NCBI RefSeq assembly: GCF_004011505.1
Contig: NZ_SAUN01000001.1
Coordinates: 10,691,501-10,755,500 of the forward strand
DNA length: 64,000 nucleotides
Source of the DNA: Nonomuraea polychroma
GTDB taxonomy: Bacteria; Actinomycetota; Actinomycetes; Streptosporangiales; Streptosporangiaceae
Direction: 5' to 3'
Within the stretch, counting starts at the first letter, position 1. Every line of letters starts with the position of its first letter. The position numbers and the translations under genes are program-made. The notes under the pieces were generated by a model that ran no database searches, was not told where the DNA came from, and worked only from the letters and a program-made list of their open reading frames with translations. This document shows positions 8,114 through 16,805 of this stretch, piece by piece.

Positions 8114-9187
8114 ATGAGCCCCACGTTTGATGAGATCCGCCGGGCTCCCAAGGTCTTGCTGCACGATCACCTCGACGGCGGGCTCCGCGCCGAGACGATC
8201 GTCGAGCTTGCCCGGGAGACGGGTTACGACCGGCTGCCCACCAACGATCCCGACAATCTGCGCCAGTGGTTCGAGGAGGCGTCGGACTCCGGATCACTCG
8301 AACGTTACCTGGAGACGTTCGACCACACCGTCGGCGTCATGCAGACGCGCGAGTCGCTTGTGCGCGTGGCCGCCGAATGCGCCGAGGACCTGGCCGCCGA
8401 CGGCGTGGTCTACGCCGAGGTGCGCTTCGCCCCGGAGCAGCACACCACCACGGGGCTGACCCTGGACCAAGTGGTCGAGGCGGTGCTCGAGGGCTTCAAG
8501 CAGGGCTCAGAGGGCCGCGGCGTCCGCGTCGGCACGCTGCTCACGGCCATGCGCCACCAGGCGCGCTCCATGGAGATCGCCGAGCTCGCCGTCCGCTACC
8601 GCGACGTGGGCGTGGTGGGGTTCGACATCGCGGGGGCGGAGGCCGGATACCCGCCCACCAGGCATCTCGACGCGTTCGAATACCTGCAGCGGGAAAACTC
8701 CCACTTCACCATCCACGCCGGCGAGGCGTTCGGGCTGCCGTCGATCTGGCAGGCCATCCAATGGTGCGGCGCCGACCGGCTGGGGCACGGCGTGCGGATC
8801 ATCGACGACATCACCGTGGCTGATGGCGGCACGGCCAAGTTGGGCCGGCTGGCCGCGTACGTTCGCGACAAGCGCATCCCGCTGGAGATGTGCCCCACGT
8901 CCAACCTGCAGACCGGCGCCGCCGCGTCGATCGCCGAGCACCCGATCGGGCTGCTGCGGCGGCTCTACTTCCGGGTCACGGTCAACACCGACAACCGGCT
9001 GATGAGCCGGACGAGCCTGTCGCTGGAGTTCGCCAAGCTGGCCGAGGCGTTCGGGTACGGCTGGGACGACCTGCAGTGGTTCACGGTCAACGCTATGAAG
9101 TCGGCGTTCATCCCGTTCGACGAGCGGCTGTCGTTGATCAACGGTGTGATCAAGCCCGGGTTCGCGCGGCTGAAGTGGCAGCCGTGA
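8114..9187 (+). CDS. add: Adenosine deaminase
   Basis: Converts adenosine to inosine (and deoxyadenosine to deoxyinosine) with a zinc-activated water; cytoplasmic purine salvage. At 357 residues it is normal size. Zinc and catalytic motifs are present in order: LLHDHLDGGLR (HxH, about residues 14-24), FTIHAGEAFG (His and catalytic Glu, about 198-207), DRLGHGVRI (His), and VTVNTDNRLMS (Asp pair region near 295). The stop overlaps the GTG start of the next gene (GTGA), so the two are translationally coupled. Thymidine phosphorylase and purine nucleoside phosphorylase occur in the same window. Confidence 0.95.
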   Translation: MSPTFDEIRRAPKVLLHDHLDGGLRAETIVELARETGYDRLPTNDPDNLRQWFEEASDSGSLERYLETFDHTVGVMQTRESLVRVAAECAEDLAADGVVYAEVRFAPEQHTTTGLTLDQVVEAVLEGFKQGSEGRGVRVGTLLTAMRHQARSMEIAELAVRYRDVGVVGFDIAGAEAGYPPTRHLDAFEYLQRENSHFTIHAGEAFGLPSIWQAIQWCGADRLGHGVRIIDDITVADGGTAKLGRLAAYVRDKRIPLEMCPTSNLQTGAAASIAEHPIGLLRRLYFRVTVNTDNRLMSRTSLSLEFAKLAEAFGYGWDDLQWFTVNAMKSAFIPFDERLSLINGVIKPGFARLKWQP

Positions 9188-9795
9188 AACAGACCTATCG
9201 GTCCAGGGCCGCGTTCGTGTTGGCGTGGGTCTGGCTGGCGTTCGTCGCGTTCAACGTCTGGGACCTGATCAGCAAATACAACGGCAAGCCGTCGCTGGTG
9301 GCGCTCGCCGTGCTCGGCGCGCTGACGGCGCTGGTCTATGTCGTCGCGCTGCGGCCCGCGACCGTGTTCACGGAGTCCGAGCTGGTGGGCCGCAACCCGG
9401 TGCGCACGACATACGTGCCGTGGGCGTCCATCGAGGACGTGAGCGTGTCGCACGCCATCAACGTGCGCTATGGCGAGGACCAGGTGCTGCGATTGTGGAC
9501 GCCGATGGCCAGCGCACGGGAGCGGGCCAAGGCGCAGCGGCGCGGCATGCCGGGGCAGCAGCGGGGGCGTTTCCGCACCGAGCCGACACTGAGCAAGGGC
9601 GAGCAGGCGGCGGTGGAGGCGTTCGCGGGCAAGACGCACGCCGACTGGGTGGGCGACCAGATCCGCGAGCGTGCCGAGTCGGTCCGGCACCGCCACGAGG
9701 AGGCGGCGCCGGTCCGGGTCGTCTGGGCCTACGACGCGATCGCCGTGCTGGCGGCCGCGGTCGTGCTCGTGGTCGTCGCGATCGTCATCCCCTAG
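9184..9795 (+). CDS. PH-like-domain membrane protein
   Basis: A 203-residue membrane protein coupled to adenosine deaminase by a GTGA overlap. It has two helices near the N-terminus (about residues 8-28 and 38-57). A bacterial PH-like segment (ATVFTESELVGRNPVRTTYVPWASIEDVSV) follows, then a charged Arg/Glu-rich middle and a final helix (about 182-202). Actinobacteria often have such PH-domain membrane proteins with no assigned function. Its end overlaps the convergent enoyl-CoA hydratase gene by 11 bp, leaving no room for a terminator. Confidence 0.75.
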   Translation: MKQTYRSRAAFVLAWVWLAFVAFNVWDLISKYNGKPSLVALAVLGALTALVYVVALRPATVFTESELVGRNPVRTTYVPWASIEDVSVSHAINVRYGEDQVLRLWTPMASARERAKAQRRGMPGQQRGRFRTEPTLSKGEQAAVEAFAGKTHADWVGDQIRERAESVRHRHEEAAPVRVVWAYDAIAVLAAAVVLVVVAIVIP

Positions 9796-10516
9796 CTTCG
9801 ACGAAGCGCCGCATGCCGGCCTGGGCGATCCCGGTCTCCTCGACCTGCTTGGCGGCCTCCGTCTCGACCGCGAAGGCCCGCTCCACCTCGGCCAGCGGCG
9901 GGCGCAGCAGCGTGAGGTGGACGGCCGTGGCGGTCCCCGGCCGTGACCAGTGGCGTACGCGGGCGATCGCCGTCTCCACCAGCGCCTCCTGCCCGGCGAT
10001 CTCGTCCAGCAGGCCCGCGGCCCTGGCCTCCTCGGCGCTCAGGCGGGCCGAGTCGAGCACCAGCCGCATCGCCCTGGCCCCGGTCAGGCGGGGCAGCAGG
10101 TAACTGGAGGCGTTCGAGATCGACAGGCCGATGTGGTTCTCGGGGAAGAAATACTCGGCCGCCGGGGTGCCGATGCGGGAGTCGAAGCACAACGTCCATT
10201 CGGCGGCCCCGCCCACGGCCATGCCGTTGACCGCGGCCACCACCGGGACGCGGGTCTCCAGCACGGCCCTGGTCATGTCGTGGAAGAGCTCCACCTCGTC
10301 GAAAAGGGACTTGCCCGCCGCCTCACGGAGGTCCTCCCCGGCGGAGAACGCCCGGCCCGTCCCGGTGACCACGATGCCTTTGACGCTCTTGCCGTCCCCA
10401 TGCTCGCGTACCGCCGCGGCCAGATCCCTGCGCATCTGCGCGGTGAGGGCGTTGAGCTTCTCGGGGCGGGCCAGCGTGATCAGGGCCACCTCGTCGTGGT
10501 GCGTTATTTCGATCAT
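9785..10516 (-). CDS. Enoyl-CoA hydratase/isomerase family protein
   Basis: A crotonase-fold enzyme of 243 residues, acting on a CoA thioester made by the co-transcribed ligase. It has the CoA-binding stretch ITLARPEKLNALT near the N-terminus and an oxyanion-hole strand (GRAFSAGEDL). The second oxyanion region is AVNGMAVGGAAEWTLCFD (about residues 95-112). At the usual catalytic Glu positions it reads AEWTLCFD and FFPENHIGLS, so the exact reaction (hydration, isomerisation or other) is open. It is coupled to the upstream ligase by an ATGA overlap. Confidence 0.85.
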   Translation of the reverse strand: MIEITHHDEVALITLARPEKLNALTAQMRRDLAAAVREHGDGKSVKGIVVTGTGRAFSAGEDLREAAGKSLFDEVELFHDMTRAVLETRVPVVAAVNGMAVGGAAEWTLCFDSRIGTPAAEYFFPENHIGLSISNASSYLLPRLTGARAMRLVLDSARLSAEEARAAGLLDEIAGQEALVETAIARVRHWSRPGTATAVHLTLLRPPLAEVERAFAVETEAAKQVEETGIAQAGMRRFVEARG

Positions 10517-11979
10517 TTCTTCTCCTGGTCGACTGCGATGGCGGGGGCGGAGCGCTGGTCGGGTCTCGCCAGGTGGCGTTTCTCGATGCGGGCCGACGGG
10601 GTCAGCGAGAAACCCTCGACGAACTCCACGTACGCGGGGATCTTGAAGCGGGCCAGGCGCTTCCTGGCGTGCTCGATCACGCTCATGGCCGTGTCCGCAT
10701 CGGGGGCGTGGCCGGGGTGGAGCTGGAGGAACGCCTTCGGCAGCTCGCCCCACAGCTCGTCGGGGATGGGCACGAGAGCCGCCTGCAGCACCGCGGGATG
10801 CTGGGTGAGCACGCTCTCGACCTCGGCGCACGAGATGTTCTCGCCGCCCCTGCGGACCATGTCCTTGATCCGCCCGGCGTGGTGGATGTAGCCGTGGGCG
10901 TCGCGGAAGCCGAGGTCGCCGGTGTGGTACCAGCCGTCCCTGAACGCCTTGGCGGTCGCCTCCGGGTGGTTCCAGTAGCCGTTCATCATGGGCACGCCCC
11001 TGACGAGGATCTCGCCGGTCTCCTCGTCGATCACGACCTCCTTGCCGGCCGGCGGGCGGCCCATCGCGCCGGTGCCGACCGTCTCCTCGGCGTCGATGTC
11101 CACGTACAGGTCGGGGCCGCTCTCCGTGGAGCCGTACAGCTCGCGCCATGGCGCTCCCCAGCGCTCCTCGAACTCCCGGTGCAGGTCGGGGCGGATGCCC
11201 GAGCAGAGCACGAGCCGCATCCGGTTCTCGCGGTCGTGGGGGTGGGGCGGCTGCTTGTGCAGGAGGAGGGGCATCGTGCCGAGCACGTACGTGAGCGTCG
11301 CGCCGTGCTCCCTGGCCGCAGGCCAGAACCCGGAGGCGGAGAAGCGGGGGAGCACCACGAGCGGGATGCCGCCGATGAGGCAGAGGAGGGTGGCCCACTG
11401 GGGGTCCATGTACGAGTAGGCCTGGGCCATCAACATGACGTCGTCGTCGCGGAGCCGTGCCTGGTCGGCCACGATCTGGGCGGTTCTGAGCCAGTAGTCG
11501 TGGGTGAGCATGCAGGCCTTGGGGAAGCCGGTCGTTCCCGACGTGTACTGAAAATTCGCGACATCTTTGGAGTTAATGGGAACGGGCCGGGTGGGAGGTG
11601 ACCCGGACAGGGAGTCGAGGGTGTGGACCGTGCCCGGGATGTGCGGGGCGTGCTCGGCTGTGGTCAGGGTGGCGACGGCGCCCGAGTCACGCAGGACGTG
11701 CTCCAGGTCGGCGGCCCGGTAGCGGACGTTGACCGGCACGGCGATCGCGCCTGCCTTGAGTATCGCCAGCCAGCTCAGTGGCCAGCCGGGCACGTTGTCC
11801 ATCATGATCGCCACGCGGTCGCCGGGTCGTACGCCCTTGTCGATCAGGGCGCCGGCCAGCCGATCCGACTGGACGTCGGCGTCTTCGAAGGTCAGCGAGG
11901 TGTCGGGGAAGCGGAGGAACTCGCGGCGGCCGTACTGACTAGCGGCGTGCCTCAGCAGGTCGGGGATCGTCTCTGGCAT
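10513..11979 (-). CDS. Acyl-CoA synthetase (AMP-forming)
   Basis: Activates a carboxylic acid to acyl-AMP and then acyl-CoA; 488 residues. ANL-superfamily motifs appear in order: FQYTSGTTGFPKACMLTHD (P-loop-like A3 core, about residues 147-165), YGSTESGPDLY (A5), GWYHTGDLGFRDAHGY (A7) and GRIKDMVRRGGENIS (A8 hinge). The catalytic lysine region is LTPSARIEKRHL near the C-terminus. It overlaps the start of the hydratase gene, and its own first codons overlap the end of the TetR gene by 41 bp. The operon looks like a small acid-degradation or -modification route; the substrate is unknown. Confidence 0.9.
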   Translation of the reverse strand: MPETIPDLLRHAASQYGRREFLRFPDTSLTFEDADVQSDRLAGALIDKGVRPGDRVAIMMDNVPGWPLSWLAILKAGAIAVPVNVRYRAADLEHVLRDSGAVATLTTAEHAPHIPGTVHTLDSLSGSPPTRPVPINSKDVANFQYTSGTTGFPKACMLTHDYWLRTAQIVADQARLRDDDVMLMAQAYSYMDPQWATLLCLIGGIPLVVLPRFSASGFWPAAREHGATLTYVLGTMPLLLHKQPPHPHDRENRMRLVLCSGIRPDLHREFEERWGAPWRELYGSTESGPDLYVDIDAEETVGTGAMGRPPAGKEVVIDEETGEILVRGVPMMNGYWNHPEATAKAFRDGWYHTGDLGFRDAHGYIHHAGRIKDMVRRGGENISCAEVESVLTQHPAVLQAALVPIPDELWGELPKAFLQLHPGHAPDADTAMSVIEHARKRLARFKIPAYVEFVEGFSLTPSARIEKRHLARPDQRSAPAIAVDQEKK

Positions 11980-12634
11980 CCGGCGGCTCCCAAGGGAAGT
12001 CGGGCAGCAGGGAGAGGTCGAGGGCCGTGACGACCTGGACGGGAGCGCGTACGGCGGCCAGGCCGATCGCCACGAACTCCGCGCACACCTGCTCCAGCGT
12101 GGAGTCCCCGTCGGGGCGGTACCACTCGCTGGTGCCGGTGCACATGGACATGAGGGCGAGGCGGGTCAGCTTCTGGTCGGCGATGCGGAAGACGCCTGCC
12201 GAGACGCCGTCGGCGATGGCGTGCTTCCAGTGCTCCTCGTAGGCGTCGCGGAGTGCGATGATCTCGTCGAGGGCGGCGGAGCCGGGGGTCAGGGCGCGTA
12301 GCTCGGCGTCCATGACCCGGGTCGTCATGGGGGCGATCGCGTGGCTCGCGGTGAGCGAGCCGATCAGCAGGGCGAGTCGGTCGGCGGGGCTCTGGACGTC
12401 GCGCACCATGCGCTCGGTGGCGTCGATCAGTCCTTGTTGCGCGACCCGCATGAGGTCGGCCAGCAGGGCTTCCTTGCTCGACACGTGGTGGTAGATGCCG
12501 GCGTTGGTCATGTTGACCTCTTTGGCCAGGTCGCGAATGCTCGTGGCGGCGTAGCCCTGCCGGGCGAACAGCAGCACCGCCGCCATCCTGATCCGCCGGC
12601 TCGCGTCCGCGTCCCGGTCCTTGAGGTCCATCAT
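11939..12634 (-). CDS. TetR/AcrR-family repressor of the acyl-CoA operon
   Basis: A 231-residue regulator. The N-terminal helix-turn-helix is typical (FARQGYAATSIRDLAKEV, then MTNAGIYHHVSSKEALL, about residues 24-60). The C-terminal ligand domain is of the kind that often binds acyl-CoA. It is the first gene of the operon and has a 16-bp perfect palindrome 6 bp before its start, so autorepression together with the ligase and hydratase is very likely. The ribosome site is GGAG just before ATGATG. Confidence 0.9.
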   Translation of the reverse strand: MMDLKDRDADASRRIRMAAVLLFARQGYAATSIRDLAKEVNMTNAGIYHHVSSKEALLADLMRVAQQGLIDATERMVRDVQSPADRLALLIGSLTASHAIAPMTTRVMDAELRALTPGSAALDEIIALRDAYEEHWKHAIADGVSAGVFRIADQKLTRLALMSMCTGTSEWYRPDGDSTLEQVCAEFVAIGLAAVRAPVQVVTALDLSLLPDFPWEPPDARDDPRPAEARR

Positions 12635-12640
12635 TTCTCC

Positions 12641-12656
12641 TACCGAACGTTCGGTA
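12641..12656. promoter_or_regulatory. TetR operator palindrome
   Basis: TACCGAACGTTCGGTA is a perfect 16-bp palindrome lying between the TetR start codon and the divergent MerR gene. TetR repressors commonly recognise palindromes of this length next to their own gene. Confidence 0.75.
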
Positions 12657-12736
12657 GCTCCTAAGGTAACCTCTCTCCGGCGAAATCGCCATAGGTTGAC
12701 CCTGACACCGTGTCAGGCCCTAGATCTGGAGAGGCC

Positions 12737-13579
12737 ATGTTCAGCATTGGAGACTTCGCCAGACTGGGGCTCGTGTCGGTACGCATGCTGCGCCACTACG
12801 ACGCCATCGGCCTGCTGCGCCCCGCCCACGTGGACCCGGTCACGGGCTACCGGTCCTACCAAGCCGCCCAGTTGTCCAGGCTCAACCGCATCGTCGCGAT
12901 CAAGGACCTCGGCTTCACGCTGGAGCAGGTCAGGGCGATCCTCGACGAGAAGGTGAGCACGGAGGAGCTGCACGGCATGGTACGGATGCGCCGCGCCCAG
13001 CTCGAGGCCCAGATCAGCGCCGACCTGGCCAGGCTGCGCAGCGTCGAGGCGAGGCTCCGCACGATCGAGACGGAGGGACACATGCGGACGGCCGAGGTTC
13101 TTCTGAAGAGGGTGCCCCCGGTGCTGGTCGCCGAGCTCAGCGCCAGGGCGGCCAGTTACGAGGGCGAGGACATCGGGCCGGTGATCAAGCCGCTGTTCCA
13201 GGAGATCTGCCGCCGGGTGGACGCGGCCGGCGTGTCGGTCGTGGCTCCCGGGCTGGCCTATTACGTGCCGGAGGAGGACGGCTCGGTCATGGTGCACACC
13301 TGCCTGCCGGTCTCCGCGCCGCCCGGTTCCTATGATTTCGACGTCGTCGAACTGCCTGCCATCGAGCTGGCGGCCACCATCATCCATCAGGGAGCGATGG
13401 AGGCGGTGGGGCCGACGTTCCAGACGCTGGCCCACTGGATCGAGGAGCATGGCTATCGCTCTATCGGGCTGGCCAGGGAGATCTCCCTGCACTGCCCGGA
13501 GAATGAGGATGAATGGGTGACAGAGCTGCAGATCGAGGTGAGTCAGCACACGACTTCGAACGGCACCGGGTCGAGCTGA
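12737..13579 (+). CDS. MerR-family regulator with GyrI-like effector domain
   Basis: A 280-residue activator/repressor of the BmrR-like layout. The MerR helix-turn-helix is at residues 1-70 (FSIGDFARLGLVSVRMLRHY, then GYRSYQAAQLSRL). It is followed by a dimerisation coiled coil (about 75-118) and a GyrI/SoxR-type effector-binding domain (about 125-270). Such proteins bind drugs or lipophilic cations. ATG at 12737 follows GGAGAGG; the first nine codons of the longer reading lack any signal. The last 67 bp overlap the sigma-factor gene, and a stand-alone GyrI-like protein follows, suggesting a functional unit. Confidence 0.88.
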   Translation: MFSIGDFARLGLVSVRMLRHYDAIGLLRPAHVDPVTGYRSYQAAQLSRLNRIVAIKDLGFTLEQVRAILDEKVSTEELHGMVRMRRAQLEAQISADLARLRSVEARLRTIETEGHMRTAEVLLKRVPPVLVAELSARAASYEGEDIGPVIKPLFQEICRRVDAAGVSVVAPGLAYYVPEEDGSVMVHTCLPVSAPPGSYDFDVVELPAIELAATIIHQGAMEAVGPTFQTLAHWIEEHGYRSIGLAREISLHCPENEDEWVTELQIEVSQHTTSNGTGSS

Positions 13580-14460
13580 CCGGCTACTGCTACCGCATGC
13601 TGGGCTCGGGGTTCGAGGCTGAGGACGCGGTGCAGGAGGCGTTCGTGCGGGCGTGGCGCACGTACGACCCGGGCAGGGGCCCGCTGCGCCCGTGGCTGTT
13701 CCACCTGGCCACGAACATCTGCCTGGACATGCTGCGCGGCCCGCAGCGCCGCGCCCGCGCCATGGACCTGGTCCCCGATGCCATCCCCGGCGCCGACCTG
13801 GGCGCCCCGCTCCCGCCGGACCGGTGGATCCACCCTATTCCGGACAGCCGTGTCCTCGACCCGGCGGACCTGTCGGTGACGCGGGAGACGATCCGGCTGG
13901 CGTTCGTGGCGGCCCTGCAGCACCTGCCGCCCCGCCAGCGCGCCGTGCTCATCCTCCGCGACGTGCTGAAATGGTCCGCTGCCGAGACGGCCACCCTGCT
14001 CGACACGAGCGTGACGTCCGTCAACAGCGCCCTGCAACGTGCCCGCGCCAAGCTCCCGCCGACCGAGCCGGTCGACGAGAAAGTGGACGAGGAGCTGTTG
14101 GCTCGCTACGTGACGGCGTTCGAGCGCTATGACGTGGAGACGCTGGTCTCGCTGCTGCACGAGGACGCGACCTCGTCCATGCCGCCGTTCACGTGGTGGC
14201 TGCGCGGGCGTGAGCACATCCGCGCCGTCCTGCTCGCCGCCGAAGCCGACGCAGCGTGCGCGGGGTCCCGCCTCGTTCCGACCCGGGCCAACGGCTCCCC
14301 GGCCTTCGGCCAGTACGTCAACGGCGAGTCCTTCGCCCTGGTCGTTCTCGACGTCGCCGACGGCCTGATCATGGGCCAGACGACGTATCTGGATCCCGGC
14401 CTGTTCCCGTTCTTCGGCCTGCCGATGAGTTTCGAGCCCGCACTCCGTACTGAGAGGTGA
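13513..14460 (+). CDS. ECF sigma factor with C-terminal SnoaL-like domain
   Basis: A 315-residue RNA polymerase sigma factor of the SigG/SigJ-like type. Region 2 is about residues 15-85 (LTGYCYRMLGSGFEAEDAVQ; FLATNICLDMLRG-like segment). Region 4 is about 130-185 (LQHLPPRQRAVLILRDVLKW; SVTSVNSALQRARAKL). A C-terminal SnoaL/NTF2-like domain follows (about 200-310, TAFERYDVETLVSLLHEDAT), which in related ECF groups modulates activity in place of an anti-sigma factor. No anti-sigma gene is adjacent. The start lies inside the MerR gene (67-bp overlap) and is the only in-frame ATG. Confidence 0.88.
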   Translation: MGDRAADRGESAHDFERHRVELTGYCYRMLGSGFEAEDAVQEAFVRAWRTYDPGRGPLRPWLFHLATNICLDMLRGPQRRARAMDLVPDAIPGADLGAPLPPDRWIHPIPDSRVLDPADLSVTRETIRLAFVAALQHLPPRQRAVLILRDVLKWSAAETATLLDTSVTSVNSALQRARAKLPPTEPVDEKVDEELLARYVTAFERYDVETLVSLLHEDATSSMPPFTWWLRGREHIRAVLLAAEADAACAGSRLVPTRANGSPAFGQYVNGESFALVVLDVADGLIMGQTTYLDPGLFPFFGLPMSFEPALRTER

Positions 14461-14462
14461 AG

Positions 14463-14490
14463 GAGGAACACAGAAAGAGGAACACAGAAA
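14463..14490 (+). repeat. 14-bp tandem duplication carrying the ribosome binding site
   Basis: GAGGAACACAGAAA occurs twice head to tail (14463-14476 and 14477-14490), perfectly conserved, directly before the ATG at 14492. Each copy has a GAGGAA Shine-Dalgarno-like core. The spacing of the downstream copy (about 9 nt) is suitable for initiation; the upstream copy lies just past the sigma-factor stop. Confidence 0.85.
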
Positions 14491-14491
14491 C

Positions 14492-14980
14492 ATGCCAGAG
14501 ATCATCGAACTTCCCGAGCGCCCGTACGTCGGGGTGCGCAAGACCATCACCATGACCACGTTCGGCCTGGTCGCGGACCGGATCGGCGAGATCGTCGGCT
14601 GGCTCGTCGAGCGCGGCACGTACCCGGCCGGAGCGCCGTTCCTGAGGTACGACGCCATCAACATGGCCGCCGACCGGCTGGTGGTGCAGGCGGGGGTGCC
14701 GGTGGCCACGCCGATCGAGGGCGAGGGCGACATCTTCGCCGCCACCCTCCCCGCCGGCCGCTACGCCACCGTCGCCCACCACGGTCACCCGGACCAGCTC
14801 GTCGACGCCATCGACGCGTTCCGGAAATGGGCCGCGGAGCAGGGGCTGACCTGGGACATGACGACCGATGACGACGGGACGGAGCACTGGGGCTGCCGCC
14901 TGGAGCTCTACAACACCAATCCCGCTGAAGAGCCCGACATGAACAAGTGGCACACCGACCTGCAGTTCCGCCTGGCCTGA
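14492..14980 (+). CDS. GyrI-like (SoxR/BmrR effector-fold) protein
   Basis: A stand-alone small-molecule-binding domain of 162 residues, with no DNA-binding region. It begins with IELPERPYVGVRKTITM and carries the paired-repeat features of GyrI-like folds (AATLPAGRYATVAHHGHPDQ near residue 90; YNTNPAEEPDMNKWHTDLQ near the end). The adjacent MerR protein has the same fold as its sensor domain. It may bind the same ligand, either as a sequestering partner or, as for some family members, as a hydrolase; this is inference. It is preceded by a duplicated ribosome site. Confidence 0.82.
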   Translation: MPEIIELPERPYVGVRKTITMTTFGLVADRIGEIVGWLVERGTYPAGAPFLRYDAINMAADRLVVQAGVPVATPIEGEGDIFAATLPAGRYATVAHHGHPDQLVDAIDAFRKWAAEQGLTWDMTTDDDGTEHWGCRLELYNTNPAEEPDMNKWHTDLQFRLA

Positions 14981-15081
14981 CGGCCCGTCTCGGGTGCGAC
15001 GTCCGGCGACTGTTCCGGGCGTCGCGCTCCAGCGATCTGCAGAGATGGTGCCGACGGGGTTCGCTGTACCATGATCGGCCC

Positions 15082-15609
15082 ATGCGCAGAAGTCTGACAA
15101 TCGCCCTCACACTCGCTCTGACCGCCTGCTCGGCCGAGACCGACGACGGAATCCTCAAGGATCCGGCGAAGTGGCCGCTTGCGACGCTGACAGGCACGGC
15201 GACCAAGGAGGAGTTGCCGGACGAGGCGGAGCGGGCGCTGGCGCGCATCCGGGTGGGCTCCTACGACCTGGTCGCGTGGATTCACACCAAGGGCGTGTGC
15301 GGGCTTTCCCAGCAGACCGACGATGGGTGGAGCATGTCCTTTCCACTGAACCAGTCCGGCACCAGCACCAGCACCGAGGAAGGCTTCGCCGGCCCCACCG
15401 AGCCCGTGATGGTGAGCATGGCCGAAAGCAAAGTGAGCCTGATGTGCACGCCCACCCGCATGTTCGTCAAGATCACGACCAAGCAGCGCAAGGTCGCACT
15501 GGACGGACATGCCGCCGCCCAGCTGTCGGGGGACGGCGTGTCCGTCGTCGTCGGCACACCTGCCGCACGCAAGGAATCGCTCCCTCAGGCGACTGTGACC
15601 GGCCGATAG
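15082..15609 (+). CDS. Small secreted lipoprotein, function unknown
   Basis: A 175-residue protein with a short signal peptide and lipobox (MRRSLTIALTLALTACSAE; cysteine at 16). The mature part has two cysteines (KGVCGLSQQ and SLMCTPTR) about 45 residues apart that could form a disulfide, and is rich in Thr/Ser. I do not recognise the family. A longer frame beginning at 14947 is open but lacks coding character before this start, so ATG at 15082 is taken. Confidence 0.7.
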   Translation: MRRSLTIALTLALTACSAETDDGILKDPAKWPLATLTGTATKEELPDEAERALARIRVGSYDLVAWIHTKGVCGLSQQTDDGWSMSFPLNQSGTSTSTEEGFAGPTEPVMVSMAESKVSLMCTPTRMFVKITTKQRKVALDGHAAAQLSGDGVSVVVGTPAARKESLPQATVTGR

Positions 15610-15656
15610 CCGACCGGCTCCGATCTGCTCGGACGCAGGGTTCTCGGCAGGCCGGC

Positions 15657-16250
15657 TCACCGCCAAGCGTCGAGCAGGTCCTGAGGTGTGATGTGCACGA
15701 CTCCCTCCACGTCGCACCCGCTACGGGAGATCGCGTAGAGAGGCGTGGAGGTGTCCGCCCCGGGCATCTTGGAGCGGTAGACGATGAGTTCGCTCAGGTC
15801 GTGATGGTCGAACGGCTGGTCCTCCAGCCATTTCACGGAACCCACCATCGTGATCGTCTTCGCTATGGGCTCTCGGTCGGCGCCCACAATATCGATCTCG
15901 GGATCGTTGGTCCTGGTCCAGTAGCCGCCGATCGCGCGGGTCCGCTCGGGCAGATCGTCCATGCGGCGCAGCGACTGACGCACGAAGGACTTCAGAGCTG
16001 TGCTGTGCCATGCCGTCCACGAATGCTCGATGCGGCGCAGGGCCAGGTCACCCCGGCGTCGGTAGATCTCCGGCATGCCCGGTTCTATGCAGGTCAGCCA
16101 GAAACTCAGGTCCATGTACGTGATGCGGTAACGGCGCTGCTTGGAGGATCGGGTGGACAGGGGTGCGTCCGCTGTGATCATTCGCTTCTCCATGAGAGTG
16201 CGCAGACCGCGTGTGATCGACCTGCCGGACGCCTTCGAGATCGACGAATG
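15657..16250 (-). pseudogene. C-terminal remnant of a DUF234-type AAA ATPase
   Basis: About 200 codons of the C-terminal part of an archaeal-type AAA ATPase with a DUF234 nuclease-like domain. They comprise a winged-helix end (SITRGLRTLMEKRMITADAP), RYRITYMDLSFWL, and the signature GGYWTRTNDPEIDIVGADRE followed by KTITMVGSVKWLE. The P-loop half is missing. Codons before about 16250 belong antisense to the transposase remnant, so the gene was cut by that insertion or its decay. The retained D...E...K order suggests the nuclease-like fold was intact before truncation. Confidence 0.8.
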
Positions 16251-16255
16251 GGTAT

Positions 16256-16805
16256 GTGCGCCTGAACCGACAGTTCCCGCATCCGGGCGCTGAAGGGCGG
16301 CCCAAAAACAGGTCCGAGCCCGGTCGACCGCGGCAAGACCGGCTCCAAGCACCACGACATCGCCGACGGCAACGGCATCCCCCTTGCCCTCACCCTGACC
16401 GGTGGCAACCGCAACGACGTGACCCAGGTCATGCCGCTGCTCCGGTCGATCCCGTCAGTGCGCGGGCGGCGCGGCCGGCCCCGCCGCCGACCCAAGGTGT
16501 TGTACGCCGACAGGGGCTACGACCACGACAAGTACCGGCGGCTGGTCTGGTCCACCGGGGTCAAGCCGGTCATCGCCCGCCGGGGTACCGAGCACGGCTC
16601 TGGCCTGGGCGTACACCGGTGGGTGATCGAGCAGACGATCGCGCTGCTGCACTGGTTCCGCCGTCTGCGTATCCGCTGGGAGATTCGCGACGACATTCAC
16701 GAGGCCTTCATGACCCTTGCCGCCGCCATCATCTGCTGGCGACGTCTCAACAGATCTCAGACCCTCTCCGCAAGGGCATCCGGGGAGGTAGAGCGGTTGT
16801 CGTAG
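16256..16805 (+). mobile_element. IS5-type transposase remnant (C-terminal half)
   Basis: In one frame from about 16266 the sequence reads SSRIRALKGGPKTGPSPVDR and then GKTGSKHHDIADGNGIPLA, followed by VLYADRGYDHDKYRRLV and HRWVIEQTIALLHWFRRLRI. These are the DDE-domain blocks of IS5-family transposases, with the second Asp (YADRGYD) and Glu (VIEQT) present. The N-terminal half, including the first catalytic Asp region, is absent and there is no start. The frame runs past the likely IS end (about 16750) into the 3' end of the HxlR gene. No terminal inverted repeats were recognised. Confidence 0.85.
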
